DNA of 41,435 nt from Opitutales bacterium (GCA_021772535.1 JAJFLV010000116.1:1-41435); one strand, 5' to 3'. Shown: positions 1 through 9,950, counted from the stretch's first letter. Made by a program: numbers and translations. The notes: a model not told the origin generated them from the sequence alone.

Positions 1-60
1 GGAAATTTAAATTTTTCGGCAAATTTTACTAGACTTATTGAAAAACCTGAATAAGGTTTA

Positions 61-336
61 ATGAGAAAGAGTCTCATTTTCATAGAAAAACAAAAATCAT
101 TCCCGATGCTGAACCTAAGCAACCTGTCCATTGGCAAAATAGCGCGAGTTAAAGCGATCGATGCAAATATAAGCGTGGATCAACGATTAATGGTGATGGG
201 ACTGCTGCCGGGAATGGATGTAAAAGTCGTGCAGGTAGCTCCTCTGGGAGACCCCATCGCGATCGAGTTTCAAGGGCGGTGCGTCAGCCTGAGAAAAGCA
301 GAGGCTTCCGGGGTTCTTTTAGAGGGAGTCGCCTGA
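61..336 (+). CDS. feoA: FeoA ferrous iron transport accessory protein
   Basis: Small SH3-like cytoplasmic protein (91 aa) that works with FeoB in Fe(II) uptake. The core from about residue 16 (MLNLSNLSIGKIARVKAID) through GLLPGMDVKVVQVAPLGDP to the conserved end IEFQGRCVSLRKAEA is typical of FeoA. The first 15 residues are an extension relative to the usual 75-residue protein. I kept the start at 61 because AAGG lies 4 nt upstream; an internal ATG at 106 would give the standard length but has no visible ribosome binding site. It is followed 28 nt later by feoB on the same strand, so the two are probably one operon. Nothing clear, such as a Fur box, is visible in the 60 bases upstream. Confidence 0.9.
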   Translation: MRKSLIFIEKQKSFPMLNLSNLSIGKIARVKAIDANISVDQRLMVMGLLPGMDVKVVQVAPLGDPIAIEFQGRCVSLRKAEASGVLLEGVA

Positions 337-364
337 TTCGAAGAGAGGCGGATGACTCCGTATC

Positions 365-2593
365 ATGGCCATATTGCCTCCATTGGCTTCTGAGAAAATC
401 GTCAGAATTGCCCTGATCGGTAATCCCAATACCGGAAAAACAACAATTTTCAACAACCTGACCGGTTTGCGCCAGCGAGTGGGTAATTACCCTGGGGTGA
501 CGGTGGCCAAAAAATCGGGTTTACTCAAACTGCGCGGCGGCAATATTGAGCTGATCGATCTTCCCGGCGCCTACAGCTTATCCGCCGCTTCGCTCGACGA
601 ACGGATCGTGGTGGATTCTTTGTGCGGGCGCATGGCAAGCATGGAAGCGCCCGACGTAGTGGCCTGCGTCATCGATGCCTCCAACCTCTTGCGGAACCTT
701 TTCCTGGCCTCTCAAGTGGCGGAATTAGGCATTCCCATGATCCTCATTTTGAATCAATGCGATGTCGCCCGCCGCAAGGACATTCAAATCAATGACAAAC
801 TGCTTTCGGCGCGCCTCGGAATTCCCGTAGTTCGGGCCGTGGCTACACGGCAGGAAGGCACCGAGGAAATTTTAACTGCTATCGATTCGGTTTTAGGCCG
901 GCCCCGAAGAATGAAAGCTATCGAGTGGCCCGGGCCTGTCAAAGAGGCCACCGAATTGTTGCAACAAGCGATCGATCCGGACCGGCGCGAAAACATTAAT
1001 GATACAGAGATACACAGGATATTGTTCGATGCCGATTCGGCCGTGCTGGAACGACTCGAAAACGACACTGAGGAAGTTCGTTTGCATATCGGACAGGCCA
1101 GGGGGCTTTTGTTCAAGGCCGGCTATAACCCCATGGCGGCGGAACCCTTGCTGCAATACGAACACCTGGGTCGTTTGATCGAGGGGGTTGTTACCCATCC
1201 TGGAACAGCCAAAACCACCCGCACCGAATCGATAGATCAACTCATGGTCCACCGTGGGTGGGGTCTGGCCATTTTTATCGGCATGATGTACCTGGTCTTT
1301 CTTTCCGTTTACACCTGGGCCAGCCCGTTCATGGACGCGATCCAGAATGGGATTGGTTGGCTCCAGGGGAACGTGGGACCCCTCTTTGCCGCCACCCCCA
1401 TGCTTCAAAGCCTGATGGTTGACGGGGTCATTGAGGGAGTAGGGGCATTTCTGGGATTTCTGCCCCAGATAATGATTCTCTTTTTCTTTATCGCATTGCT
1501 GGAGGACACTGGCTACATGGCCCGGGCCGCCTTTTTGATGGATAAAATGTTCAGTTGGTGCGGCTTGAACGGAAAAAGCTTTGTCCCCCTGCTATCCAGC
1601 TATGCATGTGCCGTGCCGGGCATTATGGCGACCCGAACGATCGAGGATCCCAAAGCGCGGCTGGCCACCATCCTGATTGCTCCGTTTATGAGCTGTTCCG
1701 CGCGCCTGCCGGTTTACGTATTGTTGATCGGGGCTTTTATCGAACCTGTCTATGGTTCTTTTTATGCTGGCCTGGCTCTTTTTTTCATGCACTTCGTGGG
1801 GCTGGCGGTAGCCATACCGACGGCATTTATCTTAAACCGGTTTCTTCTGAAGACCCGGCCGCAACCTTTCCTTTTGGAATTGCCCGCTTATCGGGTGCCG
1901 CGTCTTCGGGATATCGCCTGGCGCATGTACCAAAGCGGGGCAGAATTTGTGAGAAGGGCGGGCACCATTATTTTCGCCATCACCATCATCGTCTGGGCGC
2001 TCTTGTATTTCCCAAGACCGGCCTCGGTGGAGGAGGAGATTCGCCAAAACTTCATTCAGCATCAGGGTGTTGTCCACAATACCACCCCGGAGGCGATCCA
2101 GACCCGATTGGCGGAAGAAAATTCCAATCTGGCGGATGAGCTTGAACGCCTGGTCGACAGCACTTACCTGGAGCAGAGTTTCATGGGGCGGATAGGAAAA
2201 ACCCTCCAGCCGCTGTTTGCTCCGGCAGGTTTCGATTGGAAAATTACAGTGGGAGTCCTGGCCAGTTTTCCAGCCCGCGAAGTGGTTATCTCGACCCTCG
2301 GGGTAATTTACAGCCTGGGAGGCGATGTGGATGAGGAAACCGGGGATCTCCGCCAAGCCGTGGCCAATGCCAAATGGTCACGGGGGGATCGTGTCGGGAC
2401 ACCGGTTTACATCATGCCCGTGGTGGTTGGAATACTCGTCTTTTTTGCTCTTTGTTCCCAGTGCGGCGCCACCCTGGCCATTATAACCAAAGAAGCGGGT
2501 TTCCGCTGGGCCGCCTTATCCTTTACATTTATGACCTCAATGGCCTGGCTGGGAGCTGTGCTCTGTTATCAAATTGGTATCCGTCTTTTCTAA
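365..2593 (+). CDS. feoB: FeoB ferrous iron transporter
   Basis: Inner-membrane Fe(II) transporter of 742 aa, normal length. The N-terminal G-protein domain has G1 GNPNTGKT (residues 19-26), G3 DLPG (65-68) and G4 NQCD (130-133), followed by the helical GDI-like region. The C-terminal half holds two Gate-type membrane regions with the conserved stretches GFLPQIMILFFFIALLEDTG and SCSARLPVYVLLIGAF, and a late CSQCGATLA segment whose paired cysteines are conserved in FeoB. It lies between feoA and a Cys-rich FeoB-associated peptide, giving a complete feoA-feoB-peptide module. No frameshift or missing motif is seen. Confidence 0.97.
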   Translation: MAILPPLASEKIVRIALIGNPNTGKTTIFNNLTGLRQRVGNYPGVTVAKKSGLLKLRGGNIELIDLPGAYSLSAASLDERIVVDSLCGRMASMEAPDVVACVIDASNLLRNLFLASQVAELGIPMILILNQCDVARRKDIQINDKLLSARLGIPVVRAVATRQEGTEEILTAIDSVLGRPRRMKAIEWPGPVKEATELLQQAIDPDRRENINDTEIHRILFDADSAVLERLENDTEEVRLHIGQARGLLFKAGYNPMAAEPLLQYEHLGRLIEGVVTHPGTAKTTRTESIDQLMVHRGWGLAIFIGMMYLVFLSVYTWASPFMDAIQNGIGWLQGNVGPLFAATPMLQSLMVDGVIEGVGAFLGFLPQIMILFFFIALLEDTGYMARAAFLMDKMFSWCGLNGKSFVPLLSSYACAVPGIMATRTIEDPKARLATILIAPFMSCSARLPVYVLLIGAFIEPVYGSFYAGLALFFMHFVGLAVAIPTAFILNRFLLKTRPQPFLLELPAYRVPRLRDIAWRMYQSGAEFVRRAGTIIFAITIIVWALLYFPRPASVEEEIRQNFIQHQGVVHNTTPEAIQTRLAEENSNLADELERLVDSTYLEQSFMGRIGKTLQPLFAPAGFDWKITVGVLASFPAREVVISTLGVIYSLGGDVDEETGDLRQAVANAKWSRGDRVGTPVYIMPVVVGILVFFALCSQCGATLAIITKEAGFRWAALSFTFMTSMAWLGAVLCYQIGIRLF

Positions 2594-2608
2594 CAATCCT
2601 ATGTTAAA

Positions 2609-2800
2609 ATGAGTGTTTGGATTGATATTTTCGCGGTAGGCTCCGTATTGGCCATTTGTCTGGGCTACCTGGGATTTTACTACTTTAGGAAAAGCAAGAC
2701 CTCCGCCTCCAGTCCTTGTGGAAAAAAATCCTGCGGCTGTTCGGAAGAAACTTCTACCCTGCCGCGGGACATTTCCAGATCAAGGCAGGAAAAGATTTGA
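2609..2800 (+). CDS. FeoB-associated Cys-rich membrane peptide
   Basis: A 63-residue protein that starts 15 nt after feoB. It has one N-terminal membrane helix (about residues 6-26, IFAVGSVLAICLGYLGFYYF), then a basic stop-transfer RKSK and a short Cys-rich tail SSPCGKKSCGCSEE. This architecture (one helix plus a CxnCxC cluster, encoded directly after feoB) matches the FeoB-associated Cys-rich family, thought to substitute for FeoC. The cysteines could bind iron or sense redox state, but that is inference. The following 246 nt up to the next gene hold no convincing ORF. Confidence 0.75.
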   Translation: MSVWIDIFAVGSVLAICLGYLGFYYFRKSKTSASSPCGKKSCGCSEETSTLPRDISRSRQEKI

Positions 2801-3046
2801 ACAATCATATCCTCGGAATTTTGTTGCTGCTGAAGGCAGCGCCGGAATGAATGCTCTCAGAGGAAACCGTGATGCCTTGTAAATGAACAATTTACCCCAT
2901 CATGGTTCCTTCCGAAAAACTTCTGCTTGAAGTGGAAATCGCTTGCTGGGTGGGACATAATTTCCCATTTTAAGATTCCTTGGGAATTCCCCGCTCATCT
3001 TTAAGGGCAAGATCAAAGGAATTCATCCGGAATTTTAAGAATATCC

Positions 3047-4456
3047 ATGCCTGCCGCTATTTTAATTGTCGATGACGAGAAGCATACCCGCGAGGGTCTC
3101 ATGCAGGCGCTCATGGATGATTATGAGGTTTACCTGGCGGCTAATGCGGAGGAGGCTTTCAACCTCATGGATAGCGAGAATTTCGATGTTGTCCTGACCG
3201 ATTTGAGGATGGCAGGCAAAAGCGGTATGAAAGTCATCGATAAAGCTATATCACTCCCCAGAAAGCCGATCACATTTATGATGACGGCTTATGGAAACGT
3301 GGAAACGGCGGTCGAGGCGATGAAGCGTGGAGCCCATGATTTTCTAACCAAACCGGTTAACCTGGAGAAGCTGGAAATCCTCATCAAACGCGCTTTGCAG
3401 ACGCGCCGGATCGAGGCCGAAAACGTGACTTTGCACAAGCGGCTGGACCGGAAGTTCAGTTTCGAGGGTATCGTGGGAAAATCGGCCGCTTTGGGCGAGG
3501 TGATCGATGTTGTTAAACGCGTCGCCCCGTCCCGCACGACGGTTTTGCTGGAGGGAGAAACGGGTACGGGCAAGGAGGTGTTTGCTCAGGCTGTGCATCA
3601 AAACAGCGACCGGGCACGCGGTCCGTTCGTGGTGGTGCATTGCGCGGCCTTGCCATCCGACCTACTCGAAAGCGAACTCTTCGGGCATGAAAAAGGCGCC
3701 TTTACCGGTGCCACCGAAAGGCGAACCGGCCGATTCGAAGCAGCGGATGGAGGAACCCTTTTTATCGACGAAATCGGTGAGATCGATTTATCCACCCAAG
3801 TGAAGCTTTTACGGTTTCTGGAAACGCGTGATTTTGAGCGTTTGGGCAGTCATAAACCAATCAAGGTTGATGTCCGTCTGGTGGCGGCAACCAACAACCC
3901 GTTGGAGCAGTTGGTGAAAATGGGTAAATTCCGGGAGGATCTCTTTTATCGCCTCAACGTGGTCCCTATCACCCTGCCCTCTTTGAGCCAGCGTTCGGAT
4001 GACATACCGCTTCTTCTGGAGCATTTTATCGCCCAATTTTCGGAGGAAAACGGAACCAAGCTGCGAACTGAAATCGATCCTGAAGCGCTGAATATACTCA
4101 AGCATTACCGCTGGCCTGGCAATATACGCGAATTACGCAATTTTGCGGAGAATATTGTCGTTCTCAATCGGGGTGGCAAAATAACCGCCTACGACCTGGA
4201 CCCACGGTTTCTAAGATCACGGGCTAAAACTGATGATGTGGGCGATGAATCACCATCAGCCAACCCCCTTTCAGTGGGAGAAAATGAAAAACGCCTGCTC
4301 CGTGGCGCTCTCACTGAAACCGCTGGAAACCGCACCCGGGCCGCTCAAATTTTGGGCATTAGCCGGCGCACTTTGCACCGGAAATTGCAACAGTGGCCTG
4401 AATTGGACGTATCCCCGAAAAAATCGGTAAAGCCCGAAGGGGAGCACCGGAGTTGA
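3047..4456 (+). CDS. NtrC-family sigma-54-dependent response regulator
   Basis: A 469-aa enhancer-binding transcription activator. The receiver domain (residues 1-118) has the acidic pair DDE near residues 9-11, phospho-acceptor D52 (VLTDLRM) and a late KPVN lysine. The AAA+ domain has Walker A GETGTGKE (170-177), the sigma-54-contacting GAFTGA loop (217-222) and a DEIGEI Walker B. A Fis-type helix-turn-helix ends the protein (about 425-458, RAAQILGISRRTLHRKL). No histidine kinase lies beside it, so it is an orphan here. It precedes a glycosyltransferase by only 18 nt and so probably belongs to the exopolysaccharide block, resembling the regulator/EPS pairings of exosortase-type clusters. Confidence 0.9.
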   Translation: MPAAILIVDDEKHTREGLMQALMDDYEVYLAANAEEAFNLMDSENFDVVLTDLRMAGKSGMKVIDKAISLPRKPITFMMTAYGNVETAVEAMKRGAHDFLTKPVNLEKLEILIKRALQTRRIEAENVTLHKRLDRKFSFEGIVGKSAALGEVIDVVKRVAPSRTTVLLEGETGTGKEVFAQAVHQNSDRARGPFVVVHCAALPSDLLESELFGHEKGAFTGATERRTGRFEAADGGTLFIDEIGEIDLSTQVKLLRFLETRDFERLGSHKPIKVDVRLVAATNNPLEQLVKMGKFREDLFYRLNVVPITLPSLSQRSDDIPLLLEHFIAQFSEENGTKLRTEIDPEALNILKHYRWPGNIRELRNFAENIVVLNRGGKITAYDLDPRFLRSRAKTDDVGDESPSANPLSVGENEKRLLRGALTETAGNRTRAAQILGISRRTLHRKLQQWPELDVSPKKSVKPEGEHRS

Positions 4457-4474
4457 AGAAAGGGAGCGATTCTC

Positions 4475-6286
4475 ATGGGATCATTTAGATTGCAACGTCT
4501 GGTACACTGGCTGGAACTCGGGCGGGGGAAGCGAGGAATCCTGATTTTCGGCCTATTTGTTTTCATCGGGCTCTTTTCCTGGTACCATTGCTACAAGCGA
4601 TTTTCCGGACCTTCTTCCGAGGAAAACATCGAATATGCTCTTATTGGAAAAAATTTATCCAGAGGAAAGGGTTTCACCTCTCCGGTGATTTATCCCCAAA
4701 CGGTTGCATTTTTGGAAAACCGGACGGACGGTTATGTATTCTCTACAGATAAACCACTGCCGGATCTTTACCATCCCCCGCTTTACCCTTTGATTCTGGG
4801 CGGGGCCTTGAAAATTCTGCCCAAAAACGTGAGGGAACTGGTTTGGGCGGATCCCGTTTCTGAACCGGGTGTGCCCTATCCAGCGTTCAACGGAGATTAC
4901 TTCCTTCTGTCCGTCAATGGATTCTTTTTCCTCCTCAGTTGCCTCATGACCTACTTGATGGGCCGCTATATTTTTTCGCCCATAACGGGTTTAATTGCCA
5001 TGTTCGGAGTATTGTTTTCGGTCGCTTTATGGGACAGCGTGCTCTCCCTTAACGGTGTCTCCCTCCTCCTTTTTCTTGTTTTGGCATTGTTTCTACTCTG
5101 GTCCCTTCTGGAGCGTTGGCGCTTGCGTGATCCCATGTTGAAGGCGGAAGGTAGCCGCGCGTTACTTTTGAGTTTGGCTGCCGGTCTGCTGGGAGGACTT
5201 CTCTTTTTGACGGAATATACGGCCGGATTGATATTTCTTGTCTTCACGGGCTACCTCTGCCTTCGCTTTCGCGGAGCGCTGTTGTTCAAAATGATCTGCC
5301 CAGCCTTGCTCGGCTTCCTTTTTGTAGTTTCCCCCTGGTGTTGGCGAAACATCATCTGGACGGGCAATCCGCTCGCTTTGGCCAGTCAGAACCTGGCTTT
5401 AAAGGTGGGCGATAGTACCGCCGAGCCCGAGGATTTCAAAAAAAACCTGCAAGCAGAGGGACCACAAACAAGCCTCCGGAAGATCGGCAACAAAGGCCTC
5501 AAGGGCCTTGAAATTAATCTTAAAGAACGCCTCTGGTCGGGTGGAGCCTACATATTTTCGGCATTTTTGATAGTTGGCTGCCTCTACCGGTTTCGCAACC
5601 GCCTGGCCAACAGTATGCGTTGGAACGCGGTCGTAACCATACTTCTGGTTATGCTTCTGCAGCCGTTTTTCAATAGCGGCCTCTCGGAGAGGCTGCCTGC
5701 TGTTTACATGGCTCCACTGATTATTATTTATGGAGCCGGATTTGTCATTATCATGCTGGAAAGCACGGGACGGCAAATGCGTCTGGAACGATTGGCCTGG
5801 ATCATCGCGCTGATTCTCTTTCAGGCAATACCGATGGTGCACAATTTGATGGAACCGAAAAGGAATCCCTTTACCTATCCCCCTTATGTCCCCTCGTTAC
5901 TAGCACGCACGCGGACCCATTTAACGGATCATTTTGTTCCTGGTTATGGCATCATGTCGGACGTGCCCGCCGGCGTCGCCTGGTATTCCCAACAACCGGT
6001 ATGGGCACAACCCGGCGAATATTCCGATTTTGTGGAAGTACTCTTGCGACAGGATATCGGGGCTCTCTTTTTATCCCCCAAGGTGCTCGACAAGCCTTAT
6101 TTTTCGCAGTTACTGCATGCGGACCTGGAATTGGGAGATGATTATCGAAAGAAAAGATATTGGGGCGCCGTTTACGGAAGCCTGCAACAGGGAAAAGTTC
6201 CTCCTTTTTTCCCTTTGAGCCAGGTGCAGCAAATATCAACCAATATGTACGTGCTCTTAAACCCGATTGCAGGGCGCAGAGAATAG
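4475..6286 (+). CDS. GT39-like membrane glycosyltransferase
   Basis: A 603-aa polytopic membrane protein, probably a GT-C fold, lipid-sugar-dependent glycosyltransferase. After the first membrane helix (GILIFGLFVFIGLFSWY) comes a periplasmic loop with acidic SSEENIEYA and then DLYHPPLYPLIL; the HPPLYP motif is characteristic of the dolichyl-phosphate-mannose/ArnT-like (GT39/PMT_2) group. About eight to ten further hydrophobic segments follow, then a roughly 130-residue soluble C-terminal domain. It is 18 nt downstream of the NtrC-type gene and directly precedes a beta-barrel gene, so a role in surface polysaccharide or glycoprotein assembly is likely. The donor and acceptor cannot be read from the sequence. 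Confidence 0.65.
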   Translation: MGSFRLQRLVHWLELGRGKRGILIFGLFVFIGLFSWYHCYKRFSGPSSEENIEYALIGKNLSRGKGFTSPVIYPQTVAFLENRTDGYVFSTDKPLPDLYHPPLYPLILGGALKILPKNVRELVWADPVSEPGVPYPAFNGDYFLLSVNGFFFLLSCLMTYLMGRYIFSPITGLIAMFGVLFSVALWDSVLSLNGVSLLLFLVLALFLLWSLLERWRLRDPMLKAEGSRALLLSLAAGLLGGLLFLTEYTAGLIFLVFTGYLCLRFRGALLFKMICPALLGFLFVVSPWCWRNIIWTGNPLALASQNLALKVGDSTAEPEDFKKNLQAEGPQTSLRKIGNKGLKGLEINLKERLWSGGAYIFSAFLIVGCLYRFRNRLANSMRWNAVVTILLVMLLQPFFNSGLSERLPAVYMAPLIIIYGAGFVIIMLESTGRQMRLERLAWIIALILFQAIPMVHNLMEPKRNPFTYPPYVPSLLARTRTHLTDHFVPGYGIMSDVPAGVAWYSQQPVWAQPGEYSDFVEVLLRQDIGALFLSPKVLDKPYFSQLLHADLELGDDYRKKRYWGAVYGSLQQGKVPPFFPLSQVQQISTNMYVLLNPIAGRRE

Positions 6287-6294
6287 GAAAATTA

Positions 6295-7524
6295 ATGTTG
6301 ACCCGAGGAGCATTTGCCTGCACCTTTACCGAACGCTTCGGACAGATGAAAAAGGTTTTCTTAACCCCAATATTAATCGCATTACACTCGGTCTTGTTTG
6401 GCGTTTACGCGCCCATTCCGGTGCAGGAGCAAGGGAAAGCGATTATTCTCAACCTGGAAAGCGGCTTCCATTTCGACAACAATGTGCTGGGAAGTCCTGA
6501 CAACGAAATCGATAGCTCCGTATTTACTGTTAGCCCAGGGATCAAGTATAACGCCTCGATTGAGGAGCAAACTTTTCTGGAAGCTTCCTACGGGCTGAAC
6601 GCATTATTTTATTCCGATCGCCCGACCGAGGATAAACTTTACAATCACATGTTTAACGTAAAGTTATCCCATACTTTTTCCCCCGCTTTAATTGTGGAGG
6701 TCTCTGATGCATTATCCTTTATCGACAGCCCGGCATCATTTTTACAAGGCCTTCCTTTGCAGACCGACCAATCCAACGACATCAATCAGTTTGATTTTCG
6801 CCTCCTTTCCGAATTGAACCAGCGGACCAGCCTGGCAATCAAATACCGCAATTTAAATTTCGCCTACGATGATGCTCTGGTGGCCCCGGTTCTGGATCGC
6901 AACGACAACCAGTTTGGGGTGCAAGTGGGCTATAAATGGGTTCCGGAGACTTCTTTCGTTTTTGAATACCGTTTCCAGGATCGCGCTTGGGACACCGATG
7001 GTTCCCTCAAAGACAGCGATTCCAACTTTTTCCTGGTGGGGGCGGACTGGTTTCCAAACTCCGAACTGCAAATTTCCGGGCGAATCGGGGTGGACGACCG
7101 CAACCAGGCGATAGGAACCGGCGATACCAACTTTTTTGGAGATCTAACCGGGGTTTATAAGTATAATACCGATTCGTTCGTCGCTTTCAGCCTAACCTAT
7201 GAGACCTTGGAAACCTCCGCCCCGATACAGTTTTCAGGAGAGGAGACCATTTCGTTCCTGATCAATATTCAACATGCCCTCACCAGCAAAATATTCCTGG
7301 GCGGTTCCATCTATTACGATTCGGCCGACTTAATCCGTCAGTCGGCGGCGGCAGACATTACCGATAATACGGTGCGATTGGGATTAAATGCGATATACCA
7401 GCCGACTCAAAACTGGTCCATTATCTTCAGTTATGATTTTGACGATACCGGTTCAGATGATGATTTTCGCACTGAAACCCGATCACGGGTAGGAATCAGC
7501 GCACGATACACCTTTGGCTTGTAG
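6295..7524 (+). CDS. BBP2-like outer-membrane beta-barrel protein
   Basis: Probable outer-membrane barrel of about 410 aa. A Lys-initiated hydrophobic signal (MKKVFLTPILIALHSVLFGV) leads into a mature part of alternating beta strands, from LESGFHFDNNVLGSP to the terminal aromatic strand VGISARYTFGL, where a C-terminal Leu/Phe signature is typical of BAM substrates. The pattern fits the BBP2 putative porin group often encoded in exopolysaccharide clusters. Two starts are possible: ATG 6295, with AGGA six nt upstream (used here), and ATG 6346, which puts the signal peptide right at the N terminus. It is followed after 143 nt by the chain-length/tyrosine kinase gene, suggesting a role in polymer export. 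Confidence 0.7.
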   Translation: MLTRGAFACTFTERFGQMKKVFLTPILIALHSVLFGVYAPIPVQEQGKAIILNLESGFHFDNNVLGSPDNEIDSSVFTVSPGIKYNASIEEQTFLEASYGLNALFYSDRPTEDKLYNHMFNVKLSHTFSPALIVEVSDALSFIDSPASFLQGLPLQTDQSNDINQFDFRLLSELNQRTSLAIKYRNLNFAYDDALVAPVLDRNDNQFGVQVGYKWVPETSFVFEYRFQDRAWDTDGSLKDSDSNFFLVGADWFPNSELQISGRIGVDDRNQAIGTGDTNFFGDLTGVYKYNTDSFVAFSLTYETLETSAPIQFSGEETISFLINIQHALTSKIFLGGSIYYDSADLIRQSAAADITDNTVRLGLNAIYQPTQNWSIIFSYDFDDTGSDDDFRTETRSRVGISARYTFGL

Positions 7525-7667
7525 GCAGGGCGGGGACTGGGAAACCACTGATAATCCTTCCTTCTTGCGTGCAGTTCCGAAATTGAGAAAATTCTTGCGG
7601 TCAACAGGTTTGTTGCATTCCCCCGCAATATGAAGCGGCAATAGCACAGGAATCGAACCAACCCTCC

Positions 7668-9842
7668 ATGGAAACCAGTCAAAAATCGGCCTCCTCGGGC
7701 TTGTCACTCGGCGATTTTTTAAAAGTTCTCAAAAACCGCTGGCCGCTGATTACGCTCCTGCTCCTGCTGGTGGTCAGTTCCACCGTGCTGTTTACCTATT
7801 TTACGCCTAAATGGTACCTTTCCATCGCCGGAATCCGGGTGGAAAAACCCGAAGGTCAGGTCTCCGTATTTGAACGCCAGTTGGCGGGAAATTTCGACCC
7901 CTACTTCAATAAAGAGCAGTTCGAAATAATACAGAGCAAAATGATTCTTCTGCAGGTAATCAGAAATCTCGATCTCGTAAATTATCTCAGTCGAGAGTTC
8001 GGCGCTCCAGTGGACCAGGAAATAGCCTACCAGTATATGGTCAGGCAGATGCTCGAGGTGGAATCCCGCCCCGGCACCTCGCTCATCGATATCGGCGTGA
8101 TGGTGCAGGGCAACGCGGAGAAAGCGGCCGAAATTGCCAACGAAATCGCCCGCGTCTATGCTGAAGACCGCATTAAATTCGCCACCGCCGCCCAAACCGA
8201 GGGAATCGAACGACTCAAACAGGAGTTGAAGCTCCAGGAAGTAATTGTCTCCCGGGAACGCGACAAAGTTGAAAAACTACGTCAGGAACTCCAGATTGCC
8301 GGGGTCGACCTCAATGCCCAGACAACGCAACTGGATATCGACAATCTGCGGCAGCTTGAGCGCACTTATATCGCCGTTAAGGTTGATTCCATTGCTCGAA
8401 AAACCCGCTGGGTGCGGTTTAAAGCCGTGCCGGTCGAAGAACGCTCCATGCTTATCAATTCCGAACTCATCCCCGATCCTAATCTGCAAAATCTCATGCA
8501 GGCCTACCTGGTGGCAGAGCAACAGCATGTTCGTGTCAAAGGGCGACTGGGTGAAGCTCATCCCGATTTCATAATTGCGGAAGATACCCTGAAAAAAATA
8601 CGCGAACAATTGCAGACCCAGTTGATCGGGTTCGAAAAATCTCTGGAGATATCCTATATCGAATCAAAGGCCCGGACAGAGGAAATGGAAAACCAGTTGA
8701 AGCTGGCCCGGGTGGACCAGATACTGGATGCGCAAAGCAAGATGCGCCCCTTCGAGGAAGCCGTGGACCGATTAAGGGATGAGGAAAACCTCCAGCAAAC
8801 CTTTCGGCTGACCCTGCGGCAACGCGAAATCGACTTTCAGGTTCCCAAACGCACCATCGAAATACTGAACGAGGCGGTGCCTTCCATACGGCAGCACAAA
8901 CCGAACTGGCTCCTGAACCTGTTTCTGGCCCTCATCGGAGGCATCATGCTCGGGGTCGGAGCTGCTTTTACGGTTGAATTCTTCGACACCAGTTTCCGAT
9001 CGGTGGAGGATATGGAGCGTAGACTCCAACTACCGATTTTGGGGGTCATTTCACGCAACCTCATTCTTCTTGAGAAAGATAATTTTTCCAGCTTCGAAGC
9101 CGAACCCTACCGAGTAATCCAAACGAATCTGGAACTGGCCAGGGAAGGCAAGAAAGGCGATGTTTTGGCCGTTCAGTCTGCCGGTCCGGGAGAGGGAAAA
9201 TCAACCACTTTATACAACCTGGCCGCAGCCATGGCGCTAACCGGACAAAAAGTGTTGATCATCGATTCGGATTTGCGCCGTCCCACCCAGCACCACCTGT
9301 TTAAAACCTCCCGCACCCCTGGGCTGATCGATTACCTGACCGGCTCATGTGAGGTTTCCAAGGCTGTTGTGGATACAAGTTATCCCAATTTGAAACTGTT
9401 GCCAAGCGGCCAGGGCCAGCATATTTCGCTCGGTCTTTTACACGGCAAACAGCTATCCGCTTTGCTTCAGGAGTTACGCCAGCAATACGACAAAATTCTT
9501 CTCGATTCTCCCCCCGTCATCGGTATCAGTGACTCCTCCCTTTTAGCCAGTCTGGTTGATGGGGTGATTTTCGTTGTCCAGCACCGGCGAAATCCGCAAA
9601 CAATGACCCTGCGGGCCAAACAAGTAATCGAAAACGTTAATGGCAATATTCTCGGTGTAGTACTCAACCAGGTACCCGATTCGGGGGACGAAGATTACAA
9701 TTACTACACCAGCAACTATTATTATTACAGCCACAAACAAGACACCGGTCCTTCCGATACTGGCCATGCTTCCATTCTTGATGACGAGGCCGAATCATTT
9801 GAATTCGAGGAATCCGAATCGACCAACTATCCTAAAGTTTGA
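7668..9842 (+). CDS. Wzz-type chain-length regulator fused to BY-kinase
   Basis: A 724-aa inner-membrane polysaccharide co-polymerase with a cytoplasmic bacterial tyrosine kinase domain (Wzc/EpsG-like, PCP-2a). Membrane helix 1 (about residues 25-46) and helix 2 (about 411-436) enclose a coiled-coil-rich periplasmic region with long charged helices. The kinase has Walker A SAGPGEGKST (504-513), Walker A' VLIIDSDLRRP (about 529-539) and Walker B ILLDSPPV (about 610). It ends with a Tyr cluster (DYNYYTSNYYYYSHK, about 676-690), the usual autophosphorylation tail. No cognate tyrosine phosphatase or Wzx/Wzy gene follows, so the EPS locus is probably split. ATG 7668 gives a normal N terminus. Confidence 0.93.
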   Translation: METSQKSASSGLSLGDFLKVLKNRWPLITLLLLLVVSSTVLFTYFTPKWYLSIAGIRVEKPEGQVSVFERQLAGNFDPYFNKEQFEIIQSKMILLQVIRNLDLVNYLSREFGAPVDQEIAYQYMVRQMLEVESRPGTSLIDIGVMVQGNAEKAAEIANEIARVYAEDRIKFATAAQTEGIERLKQELKLQEVIVSRERDKVEKLRQELQIAGVDLNAQTTQLDIDNLRQLERTYIAVKVDSIARKTRWVRFKAVPVEERSMLINSELIPDPNLQNLMQAYLVAEQQHVRVKGRLGEAHPDFIIAEDTLKKIREQLQTQLIGFEKSLEISYIESKARTEEMENQLKLARVDQILDAQSKMRPFEEAVDRLRDEENLQQTFRLTLRQREIDFQVPKRTIEILNEAVPSIRQHKPNWLLNLFLALIGGIMLGVGAAFTVEFFDTSFRSVEDMERRLQLPILGVISRNLILLEKDNFSSFEAEPYRVIQTNLELAREGKKGDVLAVQSAGPGEGKSTTLYNLAAAMALTGQKVLIIDSDLRRPTQHHLFKTSRTPGLIDYLTGSCEVSKAVVDTSYPNLKLLPSGQGQHISLGLLHGKQLSALLQELRQQYDKILLDSPPVIGISDSSLLASLVDGVIFVVQHRRNPQTMTLRAKQVIENVNGNILGVVLNQVPDSGDEDYNYYTSNYYYYSHKQDTGPSDTGHASILDDEAESFEFEESESTNYPKV

Positions 9843-9921
9843 TTGGCCGGAAGTTGATTCTTTTCAATCAAACACGGCATTGGGAAATGGATTGTGGTCG
9901 GAGGGATAATAAATAATGCTG

Positions 9922-9950
9922 TTGACAACCTTTTCTGCGGCTGAAAATTA
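9922..9950 (+). promoter_or_regulatory. Putative sigma-70 promoter of tRNA-Gly
   Basis: A perfect -35 hexamer TTGACA (9922-9927) is followed by a weak AT-rich -10 (AAATTA, 9945-9950) at 17-nt spacing. Transcription would begin near 9957, about 11 nt before the tRNA. Only the -35 is strong. Confidence 0.45.

Noticed and set aside
2932-2947. TGG...TTGC string resembling a sigma-54 promoter upstream of the NtrC-type gene
   Set aside because: The spacing between the GG and GC elements is one base short and the -24 element lacks the CA of the consensus.
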